DNA of 64,000 nucleotides from positions 434,001-498,000 of the forward strand of contig CAJJDP010000010.1 in NCBI GenBank assembly GCA_905182995.1. The letters run 5' to 3'. Positions within the stretch are counted from its first letter, which is position 1. Each line of letters begins with the position of its first letter. A program made the translations under genes and the position numbers. Source of the DNA: Paramecium octaurelia (taxonomy: Eukaryota; Ciliophora; Oligohymenophorea; Peniculida; Parameciidae). The notes below the pieces were generated by a model. It was not told where the DNA came from and did no database searches. It worked only from the letters and a program-made list of their open reading frames with translations. Below, piece by piece: positions 53,645-64,000 of this stretch.

Positions 53645-56600
53645 ATGAAAATTTTTTGGGCAATAATCGTCGTATTGCCAATCGTATTTAGTCAAACAAT
53701 TATGGTGTCTCCATCGACAGCATGCACATGCAAATAATTTTAAGATGAAAGCGGATGTAACAATAATACACTTGGATAATGCTATTGGAATCAAAAAAAT
53801 CAAATATGCCAACAAGCATCTTGCGGAAATATTAAATTATAAAGCGAGTGTTTGATATCTAAAAAAAATTGTTATTGGAATGGCCAAAGCTGTGTTGCTT
53901 TTACATCCTGCTCAAAATTAACTTCTCAGATTGGATTGATTTGTCCCTAATAAAATGCCTCATGTTATGGCTCAAATACTAATTAATGTTCAAGTATTCT
54001 ATAACTACCAAAATGTTAAACTTATAAATTAGGAACTTGTGGTTAATAGGGAGGCTATGGTGGATATGATGGATTGTGTGCTTGGAATACTGCTCTTCAA
54101 TAATGTGTTGTGGCCACTAGTTGCAGTTAATTATTAGATTAATAGGTTTGTAATACTTACATTTAAAATGCCTGTACTTGGGATTATCTAAATGGAGTGT
54201 GTACTTAAGCTACATGCACATAGTTACCAACTCAATAAAGTTGTAAATTCGTTGTTGCCAACTTGGATCCATAACAAATATATCCATGTTTTTATTCTGG
54301 TAATTAATGTTAGGATGCTTCGCTTTAATTGTTCTAGGATTAAAACTAATGCCAGACTAATACACTATTAAATTACAGATGGATTGGAACTAAGACTGAA
54401 GGTGTTTGTGTGAGTTGTGCTCAATAAATATTTGAACCTGCAAATAAGTGTGTTTGTGAGCAATTTATCCTCCAATCAGCTTGCAATTCATCCTAATATT
54501 GTGTATGGAATGAAAATAGTTGTTAAGACATTCCATGCTCCAATATTACTAATTAATTATAATGTAGTACCAATAAAAAATGCTATTGGAGTTTATAACT
54601 ATAAAGTTGCTAGGTCTTTTATTCTTGCTACTAAATATAAGCATTAAATTCTTTGGCTTGTTTGGCTTAGTCAATTAACTGTCCAAATGAACAGTTATCA
54701 AGCTGCAATCCCTCTTATGAAATATGCTAAAATATTCCTTAATAATTCTGTGATGGATATGTTACAAGTGGGGGAGTTTGCTATTTGGATGAAGCTACTT
54801 CGACTTGCAAAACTTTGCAATCTTGCTCAAATATAGTTGATGAGAAGATATGTAATTAACTGACAAGACTCTGCTAATATTCCATAATACTCGATAAGTG
54901 TTAACAACTGACTTGCTCGAATATTAGATCCTAGAAATAATGTACTTTTGTGTTCACATCCTTAAATGGAACAGATATATAGGTATGTGAATGGACAAAC
55001 AATTCTTGTGCAAATGCTAAAAATATTTTAACTCTTAATGAGGCTCAATGCAGTGCTAACTCTCAGTATACCTATTTGTATACAGGATCTAAATGTGTAA
55101 AATGTATTTAAGGATCTCTCATATTGCCTGAATAATGTTCTTGTTCATAATTATATTTGGCCCAAGATTGTTTGGCTAATCCATTATGTAGTTGGAATGG
55201 TTCGATTTGTTAGTAGTCAAATTGTTTATCCATACCTAATCAAGAGATATGTGTTCAAAATACCAATTGTTAATGGACAGAATATGGTTGTTCCGAATTT
55301 TAAACATGCTTTTTGTTAGTTGGATCGAATCCAAAAGAATGTATATCTTAATCAATCAATTGCCCTTATAGTGATGGGGCCAAATGCTAAAATAAATTCT
55401 ATTATTCTCCATGCCAAAGTTATACGCAACCGGCATTTTGTACAAATTAATTGGGAACAGATGGTCTTTGTATTTGGAATTCAAAAAGTAGCAGTTGTTA
55501 AGTCTTATCAAAATGCTACTAAATCTTAAATTCTACTTATTGTGGAATATATTAATACGTCTGCAATTGGTCGAATGATTCCTGTAATTAATCAACTTGC
55601 AGCACCTATACAACTCCAGAATTATGTAAATATTATTATCAATCCCTGAATTCATTTACTCCAATAGGATGCAGATGGAATATAACTACTAGTACTTGTG
55701 AACAAGTAGGTTCTATTTTGACATCTTATAATAGTGGTAATTGTTATACAAATACTGCAAAAACAGCCAGATGGAGTTAAATATCAAATTAAAGCGGTGT
55801 TTGTATCAGTTGTGGAGTTAAATATTTACCTAATCCTTTATAATGCAGTTGTCAATAACTTATCTCACAATAGAATTGCATTTAGAACCAACTATGCTAT
55901 TGGAATCAACTCTCAATGTCTTGTTCAGAGTATGAATGTTAAGTGTTGCCTGAAAACCTATGCGTTACTAGCATGAAATGCATGTGGTCTAACAAAGGTT
56001 GCATAACATTCACTTCATGTAATCAAATCAAAGGAGATTCAATTGATGAATGCTTATCATATTCACTATACTGTCCATATAGTCCTGCATTGTAGAGTTG
56101 TTCAGCTCTAAAGGACATGCCGAAATGCGGAGACCATTTAACGTAAGGTGTTTGTAATTCAATGAGACGTCAAGGCAGGTAAATCTGCTTCTGGAACAAC
56201 CAAGTTTAAAAATGCACAGTATTAAACAGTTGCAGAGGATTATCTCAAACAAGTTGCGAATATTATTCATTATACTGTGCATGGATTTTCAATCCTTATA
56301 ATTATGGTAATTGTGAAGAGAGAAAATGCTTGAATTATAAATCTAAGTATTCTTGTACGTATGTACTGAGCATAACTGATCCAAATTTAGTATAACCTTG
56401 TCAATGGCTGAATGGAAATTGTCAAGCAATGATTATCCAAGAAGCCAAGGATGCTACCACTTGTTACACTCATTCAAATGGTACTAGTCGCTGGACCTCA
56501 AATGAAATAAATTCAGGATTTTGTGTGCCTTGCAATTTGCCATCATATGCTGTCCAGTATTAAAATAAGTGCTCATGTTCATAAATACTTAATCAAAGTG

Positions 56601-58024
56601 AATGTCAGTACCCTTATTGTACATGGTCAGACAATTAATGTATTGAAAACTCTTGTTCAAGAATTTATAATTAACTTGAGTGTTCTCAATAAAGATAATG
56701 CTATTGGAAACTCAGTTATAATGAATGTTATACTATATCAGTGTCTGTAAATTTCTGCACAACATTAAAAGGAAATTCATCTCTGGAATGTTTTGCTTAA
56801 AGTATTAATTGTCCAGGCACTTTGAATGGAATTTGTCAAGATAGTGCAAGTTTATAGACCTGTAGCAGTATAACCACCCAAGCAGCATGTGCCAATAGTA
56901 TTGGATAAGAAGGATATTGTAAATATGAGAGTTAGGGATGTAGTGTGATTTCTTCATGTTTAGACATTAAAACTTACATTTATTGTGTTGCTATGCAAAA
57001 ATTCTGTGTTTGGAATACAGAAACCAATTTATGCTTTACCACTGCATGTTCTAATATAACTGACAAATCAGATTGCACTTACATTTATGAAAGCATGAAT
57101 AGTTCTTCAATTTAATTATGTGAATGGAATGAGACTACTAGTTAGTGTCAAAATGCCTCATCACTCACTTTGGCTAATAAAAACATAGAAAACTGTCATA
57201 TAGAAACTGGAGGCACTTATCACTGGTCTAATGCTAAATCTAACGGATATTGTATCTCATGTTCCTTGGATCTTATCAAGCTACCTAACACTTGTTCATG
57301 TGATTAATTAACTAACGTTGAATGTTTAAGTGCAAAACCAAAATGCAAATTGATTGATTCAACTAGTTGTGTAAATACTGAATGCATTGATATCTTTGAT
57401 TAAGGTAACTGCTCTACTCTACCATAATGTATGTGGTATAATTAGGCTTGCGCATAATTTACTTCTTGTTCCATTCTTTCAGGAACAACAGCTTTGGATT
57501 GTCTGGCTTAATCTACAAATTGTCCAGCCATTTCAAATGGCAATTGCAAAGATAAAAAATCTTTAGGTTCTTGCAGTTCTTATCAATCAGCAGCTGAATG
57601 TACCTTAGGTACTCCATCATCTAATGGATTTTGCTACTGGCTTAAAAGTAGTGGATGTTAGGAGTTGGTTAATTGTGCTGATATATCCTAAATAACACAA
57701 TGCAATGCTCTTTATAGAATATGTTCATGGAGCGATGCATTTAATAAATGCGTCCCCTTCAAATGTCAGAATTATAAGAATTAGGATTAATGCACATTTG
57801 TAATTGTTAACTTCAAAAATTCCTATGTTGAATTATGTGAATGGTAGAATAAGGTGTGCTAATAATATAGTAGTAAATACTATAGATTTGATGAGCAAAC
57901 ATGCTATTAAAATTCTGGACATACCTATAGGTGGGTTGCAGACGAGGAACGTGGTTCAAGATGTTAAGAATGTTATTCATTATTAATAACAATTACAATG
58001 GTAATATATTTAATTGCATTTTGA
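53645..58024 (+). CDS. Cysteine-rich surface antigen, GPI-anchored type (1459 aa)
   Basis: A single intronless frame of 1460 codons with TGA only at the end; over a hundred in-frame TAA/TAG are Gln. Signal peptide MKIFWAIIVVLPIVFSQ. Periodic cysteine modules repeat through the body, each with elements like C-Y-W-N, CAW, SINCP and 'TCSxI' (for example CYWNGQSCVAFTSC, CLAQSINCP, CEWTNNSCANA, CYWSLQLQSCQVF). The phrase AQSINCP recurs several times, which shows internal duplication. The C-terminus is CYSLLITITMVIYLIAF, a GPI-type hydrophobic tail. It is about twice the length of its divergent neighbour and shares its layout. Role: surface coat antigen, inferred from family architecture. Confidence 0.88.
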
Positions 58025-58108
58025 GATTAATATCTATATTATTATTAAGAGATTTAGTTATAAAAAATATATAATAATGCTATATTAATATAGAATACTC
58101 AAAATTAT

Positions 58109-59135
58109 TCACAAGTCTGCATCATATGAATATTAAACCTCCACAGGCTGAACAAATTTATCAATTCTTCTAACTCTCGACTCTTTTAATCCTTGGAGTT
58201 GGAAATCTTAGAAAAACTTGAACTCTTCCTTAATTTAAGCAAACAATTCATTTGCATACTTTTATGCTAATACAAATTTATTCCATTAGTTGCCAAGCAA
58301 AATCAACTAGTTTTCAGATTCTCTAAATAATATAGGAATTTACATTCATCAACCAATAATTTTACATCCAACTCTTATTTAGTACTTGTATTCTCCTTAC
58401 TTTAAAAAGCAAATGCTTTCTCCACTAAATACAATATTCTGATTATATTCGAACCCTTCAATCCCAATATTCTTTACTTGATATTGAAGTCTTTCTAAAA
58501 CGTATCTACATCAATTTCAAAGATTGATATATATTTGTAGTCCTTTTCTAAATTGTCGAATAAATCTGGAGTCTTCCTAAAAATTAATGCTTCTTACCTT
58601 CTGTATAGTCAATCCTTCTTCGGTCAAACTTCTATGATTGAATTGATAAATGTGATGAACTGAAGAATCCTCAAAACATAGTTGCACTTTAAGAGTATGG
58701 ATCTGATTGGTTCCAAATCTACCAGGCAATTCGATTGGAGTATTATTAAGTAGTTTGACTGCAATCCAACATTCAACAATACTCCTCATTAATATATAAG
58801 CTATTTTATCCTTATTGATAACTTTAAGGATCTCGTATAATTGAATAATTAATTACTTATCCAAAATGCTAAAAGATTGTTTCAATATCTATTGTGTCCA
58901 CTGGATAATAACTTGGAGGATCCAAAGTTAATGCAACCAAAGGCAAATAATAGAAGTCTTTTAAGTCTTTGTTTATATTGTGCGCTTTAATAAGAAAATC
59001 ATTCTATAAATTGGGATCAGAAACTAACTTCTCTATCTTATCTCTGCAATCTATATTTGAAGATAAAACTTCCTCAAATGTCATCTCTTGGTTTTAATTA
59101 ATCTCATTACTAATCAATAACATAATACTTTTCAT
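58109..59135 (-). CDS. RRM-KH RNA-binding protein, ciliate type
   Basis: Predicted 317 aa, three introns (25, 25 and 23 nt; acceptors GAG, AAG, GAG). First an RRM-like fold: LVALTLDPPSYYPVDTIDIE, TIFQHFGQILKVINKDKIAY and LMRSIVECWIAVKLLNNTPI. Then a KH-like domain: YISIFEIDVDTFQKDFNIKQ, RILGLKGSNIIRIL (GxxG as GLKG), and LILLGNQWNKFVLAQKYANE with LFAQIKEEFKFF. Ciliates have a set of RRM+KH proteins of unknown function. Possible role in mRNA control is inferred only from the domains. It is convergent with the large antigen gene, 84 bp between stops. Confidence 0.7.
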
Positions 59136-60172
59136 CTTATTGTCTATTCAGTTTCTTTAAGAATCTCTTCTCTCCATACAAGAAGGAAGCATCTAATCAT
59201 GATCAAATTTAAGTATTACCTAACATTTTGGGTAACATTCGAATTAATTTATATATTTTATAAATAAATACACACAAAAAAATTACACCATCTTTTGCTT
59301 CAAGGATAGAGCGTTACTGCTCTTCTTAATTATATATCTATATTTTAAGCCCACATTTCCATTTAAAGATAAACTTCAATAAGATCTTGGTTTATATAAG
59401 CACAATAATCACAACTGGTAAATTAAAAATAACCCAATTAACAATTATTGAAATTTGTTTGCATCCCTCTTTTGATTAGTACATAATTATCTGTAAAAGT
59501 ATTTACCAATTATAGACCTCTAAATGAGAATACTATTGCTTTGTTTAACTTTTATCTAATTTTGATCATTCACTTTTAGAAAATGCTCTATGGGTTGGTC
59601 TGTCAAACATAAGTACTTTTAACTACTAAGTCTTTTTCAGATTATTATATTAAAAGAATTCATGATGAAACAATTATTCTTTAATTTAAGATGTTATGCT
59701 AATATCTCAACAAAAATGCATATTATTTGTAACCAATTTCAATATTTTAGTGGTTTATTGGAAGGATGCTTAAATTTGTAACAGAATCCTATTCTAAATT
59801 CAAAATATTAGATATGAAACATGTCAAAAGTGAAATATGTAAGTGGGTAATTTCCAATATTAACTTATGAATTATTTTATTTCTAAACTTTATGTTTATT
59901 GTATAGAATAAATTATTCAAAGTCTAAGTAGAATAGATAATTCCAAGCATAAATGTAATCAGCATTTAATTAATTGTAAAAAAAAAAATATTTAATTAAT
60001 TATCCATTAATAATTAACTTACTCATAGAATCTTAAATGAATATATGATAATTTATGTATATTTGATTAGTAATTTAAGTAAAATCAAATCTTTAAGGGA
60101 ATATGTAAAAAAAACAATTTTATCTGTGATTTATAAATAATATATTGAAAGCTTTGTGATAGTGTTATAATT
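59136..60172. other. Long AT-rich intergenic region
   Basis: About 1 kb on the upstream side of the RRM-KH gene and the downstream side of the kinase gene. No convincing coding frame or RNA gene seen. Longer than usual for this genome. Confidence 0.5.
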
Positions 60173-61927
60173 TCATTATTTGATTAAAGTATCTAAAACT
60201 TATTGAGCAGATGGTCTTTTTTATGGGTTTTTATTGATCATTTTTAGTATTAATTCTGCCTCAACAGTATGATCTTTAAATAAATCAATAGGTAGGATAG
60301 AATCTTTTGTAAGAGCTGCTATCAATCTAAATTTAATGTTAATTGATTACCTTGTTTTTTCATAATGGGTTTTTATCTTCCACATCATTTCAAATAATAT
60401 TATTCCTAAAGAGTAGATGTCAGCTGCCTAACCATATAGATCATCTTTGACTTCTGGAGCCATATACATAGGAGTTCCAACATTATTAGTGTATTCGCCA
60501 GAATTAGAAGTGAGTTCATCATCTATTTTAATGATTAAAGAATTGCATAGTCCAAGATCTCCAATTTTGACTTCATTCTTGGAATTAATAAATATATTCT
60601 AAGGTCTAATGTTTAAATTACATATTTACTTTAAATCTCTATGAATATATTGATTATTGTGCATGTATATGATTCCTTCCAATATTTAGATAAATATAGA
60701 TTTAATTAGAAGATAATCCTTTTTCCTATCAACCTTATCAATGAAATCTTTCAATGTATAATCACATAATTCCATCTAATTTATTAAAATTAATAATTAC
60801 TTCAATGTATAAAGTGAACAATTAGAATTACTCATCTTTTAAATTTGGATTAAAGTGATACCTACGCATTTTAGATTGAATCTAACTACTGTAATCTGAG
60901 AAATGAAAACTCTGCACAGTTTTGGATTATTTAGTAATTGTTTAAATTTATTATTCATTTTCTGCATCATTCCCTCCTAAAAATTAAACATAATCATTCA
61001 TAGAAGACATGTCATCCATTATTTGAGGATATTATGAATTCTATGACTCATTCTATTTTGCTTGTTATTGCTCGGCTACAATTTAATTTAATTTTGCAAT
61101 TTCTGCTATATTTTCGTTCGTTAACTCCTAAATCCAACTAGTATAATATCTAACTATATTTTTGTGATTGATTTCTTAGAGTGATCCAATTTCTCTAAAG
61201 ATTGGATGATCTCTTAATGTTTTTTCATTTTTCACTTTAAAATAAATTCTTTTAACTGCATATTCTTTAAGATCTATGATTTTTTGGCATTTGTAAACTT
61301 CTCCGAAAGTCCCTTTGCCTATAAGATTGGGAAAGGTGTACATTTTCTGGAACTTTCCATTTTCACAATATCTACTCCAATCTGTTAGAATGTGTAATAT
61401 TTTTTATGATTGTCCAGTTCCAGTTTCCTACTCTATCATTTGCACTCCTTTAGCATTTTTCTAATTAAAATCTACGAACTAAGAAGTCACAAATTATAAT
61501 TGCTCATCACTAACCTTCATTTTCACAGTTTTTGTTTCTGTCTATGTTATCAAAACATCCTCTTGATTTCTTTCCCACTCAATCACTTGTTCTTTGGTTT
61601 CAGATATTTAAAGTCCAACTAGTTTGAAATTGTTATCAGGCAAAGCAAGCACATTATCCTCAGGTTCATTTTAAATGTATCTAGGTGAGGAATCCGTACT
61701 GGATGTTTAGTCCTTCTTTTGCTTTTCATTATGCTCAGTACCAAGAGGAATCGAACTACATGTTTAGCATACACGTATTACTTTTATAATTCATCACTAG
61801 TTACGCTCTCTTTTCTAACATGTACAATTATTTTATTATTTTTCTTGGCAAATATCTTGTACATGAAGAAAAATGTCACGCAATACACCAGAGCCATTAG
61901 TATAACGAAGCATTCGAAATTATCCAT
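60173..61927 (-). CDS. Membrane-anchored eIF2alpha-type protein kinase
   Basis: About 530-545 aa with at least four short introns; two or three junctions in the kinase insert are not resolved. The N-terminus MDNFECFVILMALVYCVTF is one hydrophobic span, then a basic stop (KIFAKKNNK), so the protein is anchored with almost nothing on the far side. After a ~130-aa polar linker comes the kinase: NLIGKGTFGEVYKCQKIIDL, EYAVKRIYFKV, INHKNIVRYYTSWIQE (the RYY.(A/S)W hallmark of eIF2alpha kinases), an acidic insert, IHRDLKPQNIFINSKNEVKI, GDLGL (DLG in place of DFG), VGTPMYMAPEV and AADIYSLGIILFEMMW. GCN2/PERK-class kinases cut translation under stress. PERK has a large luminal sensor, which is absent here. 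Confidence 0.82.
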
Positions 61928-63430
61928 AATAATTTATTTCCAGGTGTTTTATTGGGGCACAACGAAAACTTCATGTTTTTAAAACCAAGCATATTCTACA
62001 ATCTAAGTTCCCGTCTTAATAACCTATTAGATTTAACTCGTTTGTCGCTTTATCATTATATATAAATAATAATTATTTTTAAATGGATGATAAACTAAAA
62101 CCATCATCATAATATTTATATATACCACATATATAATTAGAAATAAATTTTTGCAGAATTTAACATACCCTTATGTGTCAATTCTCAACATTTACTCATA
62201 TATTTGAATTTATGATAAGAAAATTTAGTTGATAAATAATCTCAATGTTAAAAAAAGGCCTTTGGATATTAAAAAATCAGCTAAAAGTATATATTAGGAA
62301 AATAAGAATTTAGCAAAATAATTCTAAAATTTTCTTCTTAATTTTCCTAAAAATATTTATTTTATAAGATTAAAATATATGCTTCTATAGAATAGATTCT
62401 AGGCTTTAACTCTTAGAGTATATTATTTTTGGTTCTAAATTCTAGAACTCAATGATATCTTGATTGTATAAGCGAGAACTTAACTATATATATTTTAGGA
62501 GAGGGTTATAAAAATTTAAATAATAAGTATTTAGTAATTAAGATACATACTTAATATATTTGTATGTTCAATAATCAGGCTGTTTCTTATAAAAATGAAG
62601 CTTATTGGAGGGGTTTTAATTATAAACTGAATTAATTGAAACAGTTGAATGTTCAAAGTATTTATTAAACTTGAATAGATATGAATTTACATTATATTTT
62701 TAAAAGCATAGTTACGTTGAAGAATACTGTAATAAAAGGTTTAATAAGTAAATTAAAATTCTTATTCAATAATAGTTTAATGCATTGAGGATTTTTTAAA
62801 GTTAAAATTATTTTTACAGTATATTTTAATCTCAATCAAGATGTTAAAATTAACATCCAAAATCTTGATAAGAGTTTTATCCTATGATTATTCATAGTAT
62901 TAATACCCTAGTGATAATAAATTATGTTAAGAATTTTAGGATTAAAAGTATAAGAGATTCATTCTACTTAATTTTTGTTTTGATTATGAACTCTCAAGTA
63001 ATAATAAGTATTAGTTTTAAATATAGCATAAAAATACATCTAATTACTTAAGTTTCTTAAATGAGAAGATGCTGATGGATAATAGTAAAAGATAAGATGG
63101 AAGGATTTGGAAAAGTTATGTTCCGATGCTTAACTTTATTTTATTGGTAGTTAGAATCCACACATAAATAATAAGATCATAAGAATTAATTTGATTTTAT
63201 GAATGCCAACTTAAAGAAAGAATGAATAATGGACTTAAAACTTATAATCAGTAACTTTACTTTAATTGAAAATACATAAAAATTATGTTAAGTTAAATAG
63301 TAGTTTAAAGTTTTAATATTCATCAACTAAATGGAAATATCAAATTACATAATAGATATGGATATCAAGATGGATGTAATATTTGATATATAAAATATAA
63401 TTAGATAAATATATATCTATTGAATATTCT
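61928..63430. other. Long AT-rich intergenic region
   Basis: About 1.5 kb, the longest gene-free stretch away from the telomeres. Multiple stops in all frames, no recognisable tRNA or rRNA. It holds the kinase promoter at its left end. Confidence 0.5.
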
Positions 63431-64000
63431 TCAATCTTATAATACAAATTCATTATATAAGTTTTCCACATACTGGAATGTCTCATTAAGAACTTAAACA
63501 TAGATTTTGGATCCACTTAAAGACCATGAAACAGATGTTGGGATCTATTCTAGAAGTATGTGTTATTTTAAGATGTTCCTCTCAAAAATGCTTATAGAAT
63601 TATCACTAACAGCTAATAATCGATCTGTGAAGCTGTATGCTAATTATTAGACAGGCAAATTAACTCTGTGTACTAATTTGAAATTTTCATAAACTAAAAA
63701 TTAGAGGGAATTAATACAGTCTAAGCAGTTTCCTCCTGCAGCAATAGTAGATTTATTTTGAGCAAATGCAATTACTGAATATTTTTCCTAATTTAATGGT
63801 ATTGGTTAATCCCAAGTATCCTATTTTTTGGAATGAATTAATGCTAATCCAGTTTGATCGATTGATGCAAAAGTGACATCATATGGTGCCCATGATATAT
63901 GGATGATTGGGTACTGATGGGATGAAAATGCGATGGCTTATTACCAATCATTCGGTTTTCTTTCAGTCCATAATTGAACAGTGTTTGCAATTCCAAGTGC
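63431..64000 (-). CDS. WD40-repeat protein, C-terminal part (cut by window edge)
   Basis: Open on the minus strand from the window edge to TGA at 63431-63433 without a needed intron. Propeller blades are seen: ANTVQLWTERKPNDWQQAIA, IIHISWAPYDVTFASIDQTG, YSVIAFAQNKSTIAAGGNCL, LLAVSDNSISIFERNI and SVSWSLSGSKIYVQVLN. The 'S.AP....A..' and 'VSWS.SG' patterns resemble SEC13-like or intraflagellar-transport propellers. The N-terminal part is outside the window, so the family cannot be fixed. Confidence 0.65.

Noticed and set aside
53645..58024. Several shorter open frames inside the large antigen gene
   Set aside because: They lie in other frames of one continuous 1460-codon cysteine-rich frame with signal peptide and tail.

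Overview
The window is somatic (macronuclear) DNA of a ciliate, almost certainly Paramecium. Three things show it. (1) Conserved proteins read through only if TAA and TAG mean Gln and TGA is the sole stop. (2) Introns are about 19-32 nt, start GT (nearly always GTA) and end AG. (3) Positions 49748-49970 hold mixed TTGGGG/TTTGGG telomere repeats. Genes are dense, on both strands, often separated by less than 50 bp. Coordinates below are genomic spans that include introns. Where I resolved all introns, the spliced length is a whole number of codons, which is my main check on each model.

The left arm (1-48464) is an ordinary housekeeping and cilium-rich stretch. It holds CCT8 (partial), a membrane protein with tandem PX domains, succinyl-CoA synthetase beta, a SEC13-like protein, coiled-coil proteins, a J-protein, a TTLL ligase, CPSF30, kinases, a TBC RabGAP, an LRR/coiled-coil protein, CFAP100, a ubiquitin protease, a pirin, an ATG2-like lipid-transfer protein, an ODAD3-like docking-complex protein, an MSP-like tail-anchored protein, a MIR-repeat protein, a VPS9-like protein, a WD-repeat protein, an F-BAR protein and an UNC93-like transporter. 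It fades into about 1.3 kb of AT-rich subtelomere.

At 49748-49970 the scaffold passes from a right-hand telomere, through a 64-base run of N, into a left-hand telomere. Two capped chromosome ends therefore face each other. The right arm starts with a small telomere-abutting ORF. A divergent pair of cysteine-rich surface-antigen genes follows (766 and 1459 aa, each with a signal peptide and a hydrophobic GPI-type tail). Next come an RRM-KH RNA-binding protein, a membrane-anchored eIF2alpha-type kinase and the C-terminal end of a WD-repeat gene.

Themes: ciliary motility (TTLL, CFAP100, ODAD3-like), membrane traffic and autophagy (SEC13, TBC, VPS9, F-BAR, PX, ATG2-like, MSP-like) and a telomere-proximal antigen locus. 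I saw no rRNA, tRNA, CRISPR or transposon. I cannot rule out small ncRNAs in the long AT-rich gaps.
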